Origin: Cymodocea nodosa
Lineage: Eukaryota; Streptophyta; Magnoliopsida; Alismatales; Cymodoceaceae
DNA: 64,000 bases
Direction of reading: 5' to 3'
Assembly (NCBI GenBank): GCA_036874045.1
Contig: CM072340.1
Location: 20,635,001 to 20,699,000 of the forward strand
Part shown: piece after piece, positions 48,940-60,040 of the stretch
How positions within the stretch are numbered: position 1 is the stretch's first letter
Layout of the letters: every line of letters begins with the position of its first letter
Program-made: the position numbers and the translations under genes
The notes under the pieces: generated by a model
Told to the model about the DNA's origin: nothing
The model's input: only the letters and a program-made list of their open reading frames with translations
Databases searched by the model: none

Positions 48940-50529
48940 CTATTTTGAGCTGTCTTGACTGAAGGACTTAATGCTATATGCAGTCTGCACGGCCGTGAGA
49001 GCGAGCAGGATGACGGCGGCGAGGACTGATAAGATCGTCCATGGATTGCTGAAGTAGTCGTGCATCAGCTTCGCTCGCCATCTATTGTGATCCTTCTTGC
49101 AGTACTCCTCCAGTTCCTCGAAAAGGTTGGCGAGATAGTGCTTTTCAAAGTCGAAGCACACGCCCGACCGAATCCCATTGAAGAAGTTCGCGACGTCCTG
49201 GTCACTCCCGAGCTTGCTCTCGATGACACCCACACGCTTGAGAAGTGCGACATCGGCGGCGGTGTCGATCAAGTTGTCCATGAATACCACATAGCTGGTG
49301 AAGCAATTGTCGACGGCGGGGCAGCTCTGCTCCAATGCTAGCAAGTTCCGGAATGTGGATCGGGAGCTCCCGTCGATGCTAACCCGTGCGATCTCCATGG
49401 TGCCGTCATTGAACGAGACGTCCAAGTAGCATCTTTCGTTCTCCTTCCTCTTGAAATATACGCCGGCATCCTTGAGTTCTGTCGCCGTGGGGAGGGCCCT
49501 GGGTTTCTTCTCCTTCTCCCTGGCGTTGCCCACTGTATTGACGGTAGCCTTGTGGGCTCGGGAAGCATACCAACCGGGCGTCTTCCAGATGATCAGCAAT
49601 TCGAAGAAGGAGACGATGATATAGAGCAAAGCAATAGGGACCCAAGACAGATAACCCCTGACCTTTTTCAGCAAGCGGAACAAGCCACGGATCACCTTAA
49701 AGATTGAGTCTGTGAGCTGTCTGAGTACATGAGCCTTCAAAGTCTCCGGTGGGAGGCTAATCACTGCGTTCTCCTCTTTATTGAGACCCTGCAAAAGGCA
49801 CAAGTGTGACAGGTGAAGAAGATGATAGATCTCCATGTTGCCATCTCCTCTGCTCCAATACTGTTCTGGAAGCATGTGTTTCTTCATCGAACCCTTGTGA
49901 AGGAAAAAAAGTGCCAGATCCAATAAAGTTAGATCCTCATTAGTATTACCACGAATATCGTACTGTGTCTTTCCATGAATAATCTCTAGGACGAACCACG
50001 GGATTTGGTTTTCCATCAAAAGCAAGTCATTTTTTAGTGTCGGCATGTTCCTTGTATTGGCTTTGAGTGGCATCCATCTGCTAGCACGCCCTGCCGCACG
50101 TTTGAGTAGATATTCGACTACGAAACAACCATCGATCACCAGCAACTTCACGAATTCTTCCGACGTGAGGTGGATTTCTTCGGAGTACTGTTGCCGTACC
50201 TGCTCCTCACAGTCGGCAATCCCATCAGCGTAGTCGTTTACAGCGTTGTTCTTGTTCCTCTCAAGCAAGTCGTGCACGTACAATAACTTCAGCTTCGCCA
50301 TCGGTGGGACGTTTTCCTTCTTCCGATGGAACGGTCCGATGGGCATGAGCTTGGGTTCGTAGGCGTCTTCGAGGCCCTTTCGGATGTCCGATGGGATTTT
50401 CCATATCGTCGGTCGGAAATTGATGATGGAAGGGAGGTCCTTCTTCAATTCTTGAAGCTCTTTTTCCACTGCGTTAGCTGCCTTATCTGCCACTTCTTTC
50501 TTCGCAGATATATTGGAAGGAGATGCCAT
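48940..50529 (-). CDS. DUF247 (UPF0481) protein, copy 2, intact
   Basis: A full frame of 529 codons from ATG 50529 (MASPSNISAKKEVADKAANA), close to copy 1 throughout: IWKIPSDIRKG, YEPKLMPIGPFHRKKE, LLVIDGCFVVEYLLKRA, LLLMENQIPWFVLEI, a mid-protein hydrophobic segment (SWVPIALLYIIVSFFELLI), ELKDAGVYFKRKE, SDQDVANFFNGIRSGV, and a C-terminal helix (WTILSVLAAVILLALTAVQ). It differs by a short insertion before the first motif (KKDLPSIIN) and by an extra stretch around KEENAVISLPPETLKAHV. The frame is open for at least 37 further codons upstream through LHLHLHLHLL, beginning only with TTG, so the ATG is the supported start. Probably a plasma-membrane or endomembrane protein, function unknown. Confidence 0.92.
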   Translation of the reverse strand: MASPSNISAKKEVADKAANAVEKELQELKKDLPSIINFRPTIWKIPSDIRKGLEDAYEPKLMPIGPFHRKKENVPPMAKLKLLYVHDLLERNKNNAVNDYADGIADCEEQVRQQYSEEIHLTSEEFVKLLVIDGCFVVEYLLKRAAGRASRWMPLKANTRNMPTLKNDLLLMENQIPWFVLEIIHGKTQYDIRGNTNEDLTLLDLALFFLHKGSMKKHMLPEQYWSRGDGNMEIYHLLHLSHLCLLQGLNKEENAVISLPPETLKAHVLRQLTDSIFKVIRGLFRLLKKVRGYLSWVPIALLYIIVSFFELLIIWKTPGWYASRAHKATVNTVGNAREKEKKPRALPTATELKDAGVYFKRKENERCYLDVSFNDGTMEIARVSIDGSSRSTFRNLLALEQSCPAVDNCFTSYVVFMDNLIDTAADVALLKRVGVIESKLGSDQDVANFFNGIRSGVCFDFEKHYLANLFEELEEYCKKDHNRWRAKLMHDYFSNPWTILSVLAAVILLALTAVQTAYSIKSFSQDSSK

Positions 50530-50849
50530 TTTCTCAGAGTCTGTGTTCCCTGCAAGAAGATGGAGATGGAGATGGAGATGAAGGCACACAAGGTCCAGAT
50601 ATGTGGAGGAAGACCGTAGATGCACTTTTCTGGGCGTCAACGATTGAAGGTGAAATTACAAATGAGCCTTCCAAATATCCCATCTGAAGTGAAATAAATG
50701 AAAACTAATAAATATTGCGCCTAAATTCACCGTCTGGACTTTGGAGACTTCTTCCAGAGGAAGTATCGGAGAACCAAGCGGATAAATTCAGCTGGAAGGA
50801 GAGATGCAACGGAGATTTCAATAATCACTTCAAATCAATATTTTTTCTG

Positions 50850-51150
50850 ATATGGATATTTGGTGTACATATTCTGGTAAGAATCATAAACTTTTAATGA
50901 TACATATATAAGTAAATATAAAATTTTCAATAACATACAAATAATCATAAAATTTTCTTATGGTACGCAGGTAGAAAATCACAAACCATTTATATGCATT
51001 TTCTTTGTTTTCCATCTATTTTTTGCTTCATAGTTAATTACGTTCCTTATATATGCAGGAAAATTTTCACGCCTGTTCTGGAAATTCTATAACTCGTAGA
51101 TTCATGTGCTAGTAGCACCTAAGTGGTTCTGACGCTCATGTCAAAGCGGC
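50850..51150. repeat. 5' flank block of DUF247 unit, copy 2
   Basis: Shared with 53845-54100 and 55690-55945: a segment with gtacatattct...taagaatca, tggtac...caggtagaaaa, then a 'tatgcaggaaaattttc' joint and ctgttctggaaattctataa. It lies upstream of the minus-strand gene. Confidence 0.7.
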
Positions 51151-52975
51151 TAAAGCTTGGGGAAGCTCACCATTTTGGTATGCATGAGATGAGTTTCTGT
51201 CCTTCATTTTTATTGGGCATTTTGTAATTGTTTTGCGTGTTGGTAGGTTGGTCTCTTCCTCTCCCTTTGGCATTTTGATTTTTGTCAGGACGGACTGTTT
51301 TGATAATTTCCCTTTCCATTGTCTTTTCCTTTGTCGACATAATAAATAATTTCAGTACTCTTGTTGGATTCAGCACACTTTGTCCTGTTCTCAAAACTTC
51401 TCAATATTTCTGTTAGGCTAGTAAAACTGGGCAAATGGAATTTTAAACAAGGAAAATATCTTCGTTTACAGGTTTATTTACAGGCATGAGTGCATCAGAT
51501 ATCTTTGAAATCTCTTAGAAATTCATTCAGGTTGTCAAACTTTTGGCATCTAATTTTCTAAATCCTTTTGGTTAGAAGTAAAAATCGAATGTTTCTAGAT
51601 ACAAGTTTAAATTATCTAAGTTCTTTATTTAAAACGTAGTAAATATATGCTAAACTAAATTGAACTATCAAAATCTTAAGCCTCAATTGCCGCTTTAGCA
51701 TTAACAAAGTTGTCTTATGAGTCACTATCGAGAACTCAAATAGATTCATTAAGTTTTCTGTCTCAATTCGTTCTTTTAGGTGAATTGTACACGAAATTTT
51801 ATACTTTCATAATCATAAATGAGATATATTTTAAATTACATATTTCTTTGCGCATTTGACTACATCTGACCTGATATAAATGAAACATCTTTCTCAAAAG
51901 AAGATATAAGTTATGGAGTTACTCACCAACTTTTGAAAGGTCTCTTAATTAACAAATGAAATCTAATATAAAATTAACATTTGTGATGTTGAACAAAAAA
52001 CCCTAGAAACAATACTATATTAAATGTTGAATATAATGTAACATATGTAATGAAAAAAGTTAAAACAAAATATCTAACATTCACAAACTCTTTCTAGATC
52101 TTATCAAAAATATTGATATGACCATAGATGTAATCTCATCTCACGTTACTTTACAATTTTTGTACTATGTCCTCTAAGTCTTCATTTTATTTTTAACATA
52201 TTTCTTTCTACATTATGTTTGATTTTTTTATTGTATTTTGCTATCACTATAGTCTATATCTCAAATCTTATATTCTCATCTTGTTGTTTTATAGTCTCTT
52301 CCTTAATAGTATTAGTTAAAACACTTAAAAAGGTTTCATGTACTTTTGTGCTCTAATTGTCGTTTTTTTTTTTTTCTTTTAGAAGTCATTTTTATTTTAA
52401 GATTTGACCAAAATTAACCTAAAAAACAGGTTTCATCTAACACAACAGGTTTCAAAAGTCATATTCTTCGTAAGTAAAACAATTAACACAACCAAGCAAA
52501 CGCAATTAATTTTTCCTCGTTCGATCCCATGCAACCCTTGTGTCATAAACATTGAGACCTTGTGTTGTAAACGTACAAGGATACAATCATGGTAATTGTC
52601 ATGTAGTCATTATGTGAAATTTCAACTCAAAATTATTTCATGATAGGTGGAGATGATCAACACAAGGGTACGGTCGTTGAGTTCAATTCCAATCTCCTCA
52701 TGAGTTACTATTTCCAATACTCTTCTTTACTTTTGACTTATATATTTACAAGCCTCTAATGTTTACAGATGGATATGCATAAACTAATTTTAATACCATA
52801 TAAAATTCTAACTTAAAACTATTTTGTGATGGGTAGAGGTAATCAACAAATTAAATGCAGGTTTAAAGGATGTGGGATGACTTTTCAATACAAAGTAACA
52901 GGCACTGTTTCCAATTACCATGCAAAACTCAAATTAGTGGATGATGAAACAAATGCACAAGTAATTGACATAAAA
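51151..52975. other. Spacer between DUF247 copies
   Basis: AT-rich with no recognisable gene. A 64-codon plus-strand frame at 52826-53020 runs over the antisense of an IMPL2 shard and is not a gene. Confidence 0.45.
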
Positions 52976-53064
52976 AGGAAAGACATATTGAAGTCATCCT
53001 TATCAACGATAGTGAAGTAATTGATACAAAAATACTTACAAATCACTTTCTCCACTGCAATGCA
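52976..53064 (-). pseudogene. IMPL2 exon-1 shard
   Basis: On the minus strand it encodes EKVICKYFCINYFTIVDKDD, aligning with GEVIRKYFRTKSFTILDKDD of the IMPL2 gene in this window; by eye about 70% of bases match over 85 positions. Only the end of exon 1 survives. The block to its right (53068-53150) recurs at 53760-53840. Confidence 0.7.
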
Positions 53065-53204
53065 AACAAAATAATAGTTAAATATTAATTTTAATTCTTT
53101 TAACTTGGATCATGTAGTAGAGATAACTGAAATCTTACTGTACGATCACTTAAACGCAAAGAACTGTCACACCACTTGATTGATAAAATTTTTTGTTTTG
53201 CTAT

Positions 53205-53735
53205 GAAAAGAAAAAAAGTTATGTTATGTGTCGTATTAGATGGTTTTACACGAAGTTAAATGGCCATAGTAGATTAATAATCAATTACAATAATTTAATT
53301 GATTAAAGATAATGATATTCGTAATATTATTAAAAAAAAATTAAATCTCTAAGAAACTTTAAAAATATTGTCATTATTAAAAAAATCTGAAATGTTATCA
53401 TTATTGAAAAAAACGCATAGTACTTGCGTAGACGACGACGTGCTCTGTATCGGAACTAATTGACGTGCGTTATGAAAAGAAAAGAAAAGAAAAAAAAAAA
53501 AAAAAGGTTACGTGTCGCAATAGATGATTTTACATGGTGTTAAATGGCTACAATAGATTGTTCATCAATTACAATAATTTAATTGATTAAAGATAATAAT
53601 ATTCGTATTATTATTAAAAAATTTAAATCTTTAAAAAACTTTAAAAATATTGTCATTATTAAAAAAACATACGATACTTACATAAACGACGTATTCTATT
53701 TCTAAATTAATCGACGTATGATATGCACGACACCT
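53205..53735. repeat. Tandem AT-rich duplication, two units of ~290 bp
   Basis: 53215-53440 and 53500-53735 share an ordered series: tgtcg...agatg.ttttaca, aatggc.a.agtagatt-like, aattacaataatttaattga, attaaagataat.atattcgta, and aaactttaaaaatattgtca. A third copy is at 59876-60040. Confidence 0.7.
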
Positions 53736-53844
53736 CACCCACCAGACACATGATACGAACAAGGCAATTATTAAATACCATTTTTAATTCTCCCGACGTG
53801 GGTCATGAAGCAGAGGTAGCCGAGATCTCCCTGTACCATTTTTT

Positions 53845-54100
53845 AAATATGGACATTTGATATACATATTCTAGTAAGAATCACAAAAATAATCATAAGT
53901 TTTTCAGATGGTACACAAGTAAAAATCCTAAACCATTTATTATGCACTTGCATTATTTCCCATTTTATTTTTCGCTTGATAGATAATTAGGTTCTGTGTA
54001 TATGCAGGAAAATTTTCATGCCTGTTCTGGAAATTCTATAACTCGTATATTCATCATGTGCCAGTGCCTAAATGGTTTTGACTCTCATGTAAGCTCGTTC
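53845..54100. repeat. 5' flank block of DUF247 unit, extra copy
   Basis: Same block as 50850-51150 but with no DUF247 body attached, so it probably marks a unit whose gene was lost. Confidence 0.65.
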
Positions 54101-54229
54101 GTTAACTCTTCCAATTCTCATAAAATATTTGGCTTCTCTTGGTCTGCAAGAAGTAAAATCAGGAAGGGTTGGGATAAAATCGAAATCTACTTTACATATA
54201 CCGTGAGTATAGTTTTTTTTTTTCATAAT

Positions 54230-55200
54230 TTTACCGTGCGTGTGTCTTGAAACAAATAAAAAACTAATCTGGCTACACAAGAAGCCAATTATATTATTCT
54301 TCATGTCAATCGAGTAATGTTCCGATTAAGTGCACAACCATAGAGATGAATCGTTGTTCAATGTCCTTCTGAGCATGCATGTTGGAAAAATGGAGGAGAT
54401 AAAGTGGATGAGACTACATACATGAGTGTATAACATACCACAATGTTTGACATGTAATCAGATTAATTAGAAGCATAAGTCAGCAAGAAGCCATCAAAAT
54501 AAATAGAAGAAGAACAACTTAAAGCCTATCGTATTGAATATTTTCATAGAATTACGTACTTTCAGTAAATCAATAACTTGCTATGCATGTTTTATAAATA
54601 GGTATCCACAGCTTTCTCTGAAGATAAAACAATCACAAACAGTTGAATATGTGTCAAAAACTCACACCGCACGGTGATCACACCTCGATCGTCGACTAAT
54701 CAAATTATGGAACAATGAAGATCCCACCAAAATGGAGTTCAAGTGCACAAAGCAAACCAAGGGGGGAAAATAGAAGAGAAGAGAAGAGATTTAGATTATT
54801 CTCTGTTTTTATATCTCTACCATCCCCCTCCTCCCTCCCAGCCCCCTTCCCACAATGATCATTAATGCTCACTTAACCTATGTTTTCGACTTATCCCAAT
54901 GCTCTAATAATCCCAACACTCACCTCTCTTAACAACTAGATGGAGAGGAACCAAGAATAGTTATTTGACCGATCATCTCCTTTCTACACCCAATGATTAG
55001 GTCAAATGCAGATTAATCATAATTAACTAATATCTAAACAAATGCAAATTTTGTTTAATAAGCATGAAGTAGGAATGCATCTAATACATTTTTACTCTCC
55101 ATCGAAAGAGAACAAAAAGACACGAGGGAGTAAATGTACGATGAAAAAACTCACACGTTCGACAAATTTATGTCGGAATGAAAAATAATCCTGACCGTAG
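54230..55200. repeat. 3' flank block of DUF247 unit, copy 3
   Basis: Shares the landmarks gaaacaaataaaaaa, ctaatctggctacacaagaa, cataccacaatgtttgacat and gttttcgacttatcccaat with the other copies. It sits 3' of the collapsed gene at 55267-55386. Confidence 0.75.
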
Positions 55201-55266
55201 ATGCAGATGGACGGCCTAGATTAAGTCTTGATAAAAAACGTTAACACCGAAACTTTAGCGACTTAA

Positions 55267-55386
55267 TTAAGGAAACGGAACACTTTTTGAAATACTTAAA
55301 CGCATTTTCATGGTGGTGAGACCGAGTAGGATAGCCGCCTTCTCTGCCACTTCTTTCTTCGCAGATCTATTGGAAGGACCTGCCAT
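55267..55386 (-). pseudogene. Collapsed DUF247 copy, 39-codon fusion of start and tail
   Basis: From ATG 55386 it reads MAGPSNRSAKKEVAEKAA, as in the starts of the intact copies, then jumps to ILLGLTTMKMR, derived from the C-terminal helix ILLGLT and the last codons of the gene, ending at TAA 55267. About 1.5 kb of gene body is missing, plus a second small deletion in the tail. The leader to 55480 (the ctgccattttctcaaagttt context, gaagaccgtagatgaag, gacgattgaaggtgaaat) is conserved with the other copies. It could be transcribed but is presumably non-functional. Confidence 0.8.
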
Positions 55387-55689
55387 TTTCTCAAAGTTTG
55401 TGTTTGCTCCAGGAAGACGGAGACGGTGGCACACAAGATCAAGATATGTAGAGGAAGACCGTAGATGAAGTTTGGACGTCGACGATTGAAGGTGAAATTA
55501 CAAAATGACCCTACCAAATATCTCATCTCGATCAAAATAAACGAAAGCTAATAAATATTGCGCCTAAATTGACCATCTGGAGAACTTTTTCGAGAGGAAT
55601 TACCGGAGAACCATCCGGATAATTTCATCTAGAAGGAGAGATGCAATGGAGATTTAAATATTCCGGTCAAGTCAATATTCTTCGGACAA

Positions 55690-55945
55690 TTGGTGTACAT
55701 ATTCTAATAAGAATCATAAATTTTTAAATAACATACAAATAATCATCAAATTTTCTGATGGTACACAAGTAAAAAAATCTTAAACCATTTATATATATGC
55801 ACTTTCATTGTTTCCCATCTATTTTTGCTTGATAGATAATTAGGCTCCATATATGCAGGAAAATTTTCACGCATGCTTAGAAAATTCTATAACTCAGTAT
55901 ATTCATGTGCTAACATCCATGTGGTTCTGACTCTCTTCTAAGATT
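55690..55945. repeat. 5' flank block of DUF247 unit, copy 3
   Basis: Same block as 50850-51150, upstream of the collapsed copy. Confidence 0.7.
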
Positions 55946-56099
55946 GGCTCTTGCAATTCACATAAAATATTTAGCTTAAAAAAAATCAGAAAGGGTTGAG
56001 ATAAAATCGAAATCTAATTTACAATTTGTTTTTTTTTTTATTTTAAATCGAAATCTGCTTTATTTATACGGTGAGAATAATTTCTTTTTTTCATAATGT

Positions 56100-57300
56100 T
56101 ACGGTGCGTGTGTCTTGAAACAAATAAAAAGAAAAAAGAAAAAACTAATCTGGCCACACAAGAAGCCAATTATTATTCTTTATGTCAATTGCGTAATGTT
56201 CCAATTAAGTACACAACCATAGAGATGAAGCGTTGATCAATGTCCGTCCGAGCATGCATGTTGGAAAAATGGATGGGACTACATACATAAGTGTATAACA
56301 TACTACAATGTTTGACATGTAATCAGATTAATTAGAAGCATAAATCAGCAAGAAGCCATCAAAATAAATAGGTGTACGTTGAAACCAAAATAGAAGAAGA
56401 ACAACTTAAAGTTTATCTAATTGATTCCTCTTATAGAACTACGTACCGTCAATAAATTGCAATGTATGTATTACAAATAGGTGTCCACACCTTTCTCTTA
56501 AGATAAAACAATCACAAACAGTTAGAATATGCGTCAAAACTCGCACCACACGCTGATCACACCTTCATTGTCCACTAATCAAATTATGGAACAATGAAGA
56601 CGTCACCAAAATGGAGTCCAAGTGCGCAAAGCAAACAAAAGGGCAAAGTAAATAGGGAGAGAGCACGGAAGAAGAGAAAGAGATTTAGATTTTTCTTTGT
56701 TTTTATATCTCTACCGTCCCCCTCCTCCCTCAGCCCTTCCCACAATGATTATTAATGGTCACTTAACCATTGTTTTTGACTTATCCCAATGCTCTAATAA
56801 TCCCAACACTCACCTCTCAAACAACTAGATGGGGAAGAACTAAAAACAGTTATTTGACTGATCATCTCCTTTTTTATACACACAATGACTAGGCCAAATT
56901 TTGTTTAATAAGTTTTACCGTAATTAATCATAATTAACTATTGTCATTTATCTAAAATTTGATGAGAAACCAGAGACCATTCCAAAGCACAATTCCAACT
57001 CAATTCCAAATGTGTCTGTGCATGGATGGAGTTGGAAAACACATTTGTGACCCTAACACCCACCTTGAATTGTTGGTGAACAATAATCGAAGAGCTCCGA
57101 CCATGTAAGGTTGAAAGAGAATACTTTTCTTTAGGATATAAAACTAAAAAAGCACCTCAACCATGCACAAGATGGTATCTTAATTTCTATCATCTCTTTA
57201 ACTTTAGACTTTCAATGTACTTGTTTAATATTAACTAATTAAGTGTTCTTGAAATTTATCATAGATTATAATTTACGTAGACCTAATTAGTAACACTTGG
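56100..57300. repeat. 3' flank block of DUF247 unit, copy 4
   Basis: The longest version of the 3' flank block, lying 3' of the pseudogene at 57713. It includes the aaatttgatgagaaaccag and ttaggatataaaactaaaaa landmarks also seen near 40640-40830 and 48165-48330. Confidence 0.75.
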
Positions 57301-57712
57301 GCTAAAATACATAAATCGACAACCGAAGATACAAAATATTGAAAAAAGAAAAGAAAATTCTGGCACAAAAATTAGGGTTTCTTTCATAAACAACAAATGC
57401 AAAGTTGCGTACATACCAACGGTACAACATCGCAACAATTAAGACAAGAAGTAGAAATGATAGATAAATGAGCAACTGAGTTTCAACTATTACTTAGATA
57501 CAGACAAATAATATCAGGAAACTGCTTCAAATAACACTAAAACGAAAGGACCTAATGCTAGGAGAACATCACATGAGCAAGAGAGTTTTGCTGAGTGGCA
57601 ACAATCAAAGAGGAAAGGATCGCACAAAGCACTAATGAACAAACGCAATGTATATATCGAAACGGACAATAATCCTGACCGTAGATGAAGATGGACGGTC
57701 TAGATTAAATCC

Positions 57713-59272
57713 CTATGCATTTTCATGGTTGTAGGACTTGATGGTGTAGACGGTCTGCACGATCGTGAGACCGAGTAGGATGACAGCGGCGATGACTGAA
57801 AAGATCGCCCATGGATCACTGAAGTAGTCGTGCATCAGTTTCGCCCGCCATCTATTATGATCCTTCCTGCAATAATCATTTAAGTTATTGAAGAGTTCCA
57901 CAAGATGGAGCGTTTCATAGTTGAAGAGCACGCCCGACCGAGTACCGTTGAAGAAGTTTGCGACGTCCTGGTCGCTCCCAAGCTTACTCTCGATGGCACC
58001 CACGCGCTTGAGAAGCGCGACATCGGCAGCAGTGTCAATTAGGTTGTCCATAAGCACCACGTAGCTGGTGAACCAGTTTCCGACGTCGGGCAAGCTCAGC
58101 TCCAGGGCCAGGAAGTTTCGAAATACGGACAGTGAGCTCCCATCGACGCAGACCCGTCCGATCTCCAAGGTGCCATCTTTGAACGAGACATCCAAGGGGC
58201 ACCTTGCATTCTTCTTCCTCTCGAAATATATGCCAGTATCCTTGAGTTCCGTCGCCGTAGGGAGGGCCCTGGGTTCATTCTCGTCATCCCTTACGATGCC
58301 CACAAGCTTGGTAATACCCTTGGTGGTTGGGAAAGCCAACCAACAAGGCAACTTCCCCGTTGATCAGAAATTCGAAGAACAAGACAATGATGTAGATGAT
58401 AATAATCAACACCCAAGAGATCAAATTCCTAACGTCTATCAGAAAGAGGAAGTACATACGAACTACTCTAAAGATTAAGTCCTTGGGATTCAAAGCCATC
58501 AAAAACATCGGTGGGGATCTATTAATACTTTCGCTCTTCTCTTTTGTATGACCCTGCAAAAGGCACAAGTGTGACAGGTGAAGAAGATGGTAGATCTCCA
58601 TGTTGTGATCCTCTTCGCTCCAGTACTTCTTTGGAAGTATGTCGTCCTTCGTCGTACTGTTGTAAAGGTAAGAAAGTGCCAGATCCAATACGGTTACATC
58701 CTCTATAGAACCAAGAAGATGAACCATGGAATTTGGTTTTCCATTAAAAGCAGGCCATTTCGTAGCATCCGCAGGTTCCTTTTATTGGCTGTGAACGGCA
58801 ACCCAACACTCCCCTCCGCATGTTTCAAAAGGTATTCAACTACGAAACAACCATCGATCACTAACAACTTGACGAAATCTTCCGACGAGAGGTCAATTTG
58901 TTCAGAGTACTGCCGCCGCACCTCCGTCTCGTGCACGGCGATGGCAAGAGCATAGTCGCTCAAATCGTTCTGCTCATTCCTAGCAAGCAAGTCGTACACG
59001 TAGAATTGCTTCAGCTTTGTCATCGATGCGATGTTCTCCTTCTCCCGGTGGAACGGTCCGATGGGGATGAGCTTGGGTACGTAGGCATCATCGAAGTCCT
59101 GTCGAATGTCTGACGGGATTTTCCATATGGTCGGTCGGGAAGTGACGATGGATGTGACGTCCTTGAATGCTTTGGGCTCCATGTGCATCAATTCTGTAAG
59201 CTCCATTTTCATTGCGTAGGACGCCTTCTCTGCCAGTTCTTTTGCCTTCGATACACCGGAAGGACCTGCCAT
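57713..59272 (-). pseudogene. DUF247 copy with frameshifts
   Basis: Three overlapping frames together cover the family. The first is 59272-58703 (MAGPSGVSKAKELAEKASYA, IWKIPSDIRQDF, LLVIDGCFVVEYLLKHA, LLLMENQIPWF, then a stop). The second is about 58727-58284 (LDLALSYLYN, EIYHLLHLSHLCLLQG, SWVLIIIIYIIVLFFEFLI). The third is 58351-57713 (ELKDTGIYFERKKN, SDQDVANFFNGTRSG, WAIFSVIAAVILLGLT, ending NHENA). Against copies 1 and 2, a short deletion just after MENQIPWF shifts the frame and a second shift lies near 58355. The C-terminal third is well conserved, so inactivation looks recent. An intron could in principle bypass the first break, but none is seen in the paralogues. Confidence 0.85.
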
Positions 59273-59875
59273 TTTCTCAAGATTTGTGTTCACCACAAGG
59301 AGATTTAGATGGAGATGGAGGCACACAAGATCCAAATATATGTAAGTGGACCGTTGATGAAGTTCCGAAGTAAACGATTGAAGGTGAAATTACAAAATAA
59401 CCCTTCCAAGTCCTATTATACCCGTTGAAATCTCGAAAAGCTACAAGTCTATTGCAAGCTAATTCATGATAAACCACGTGAAAGAAAATTAAAGAATGTA
59501 AAAAGAACTGGTCAAACTGAAAACATTAAAAATCAATGAAAACACAGATAGGAATGCAATCACCAAGAGATAGTCTACTAGGAACGAGCCAACTTCATAA
59601 TTATAGAGATGAATTCAACTGAATTGGAAGTACCCAGGGAAGTATCGGAGAACCATCCGGATAAATTCACTTGGAAGGAGAGATTTAAAATTGACGCTAC
59701 ATGAATATCAAGGAATTTTCCCATCAAAAATAGAAAAGGAAACGCATCTTCCTTTCTTCGGCGCAACGGACAGATTGAATGAAATGGGAGTGTGAAACTG
59801 AAAAACTCCAGATCATGACGACAACTGGGATGCGAATCAATGCCACGCGCGCCACCCAATTCATAAAAAATTCGG
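59273..59875. other. 5' flank of DUF247 pseudogene
   Basis: Holds the conserved leader (HLHLNLL-type codons), a block at 59410-59550 shared with 43016-43160, and a short agtatcggagaaccatccgg block shared with 50755-50810 and 55595-55650. No other gene is seen. Confidence 0.5.
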
Positions 59876-60040
59876 TTGCGTCGCATTAGATGATTTTATA
59901 CGGAGTTAATTAGGTTGTTAATCAACTACGATAATTCAAATGATTAAAGATAATAATATCCGTAAATTTTTCCTAAAAAAAAAAATTCAGAAAAGATTAT
60001 CGTTATTGGAAGAAAAAAAAACACATGATGTTCGTCCTGA
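59876..60040. repeat. Third copy of the 53.2-53.7 kb AT-rich block
   Basis: Shares cattagatgattttatacgg, attaaagataataatatccg and the following A-rich and cgtcctgaattgatcaagtg-like end with the tandem copies. Confidence 0.6.

Noticed and set aside
52826-53020. 64-codon plus-strand frame
   Set aside because: Its end runs antisense through the IMPL2 shard and the rest has no family features.
40165-59560. Self-incompatibility (S/Z-type) locus
   Set aside because: DUF247 genes alone are not enough. No HPS10-like small secreted gene was seen, and DUF247 arrays are common outside S/Z loci.
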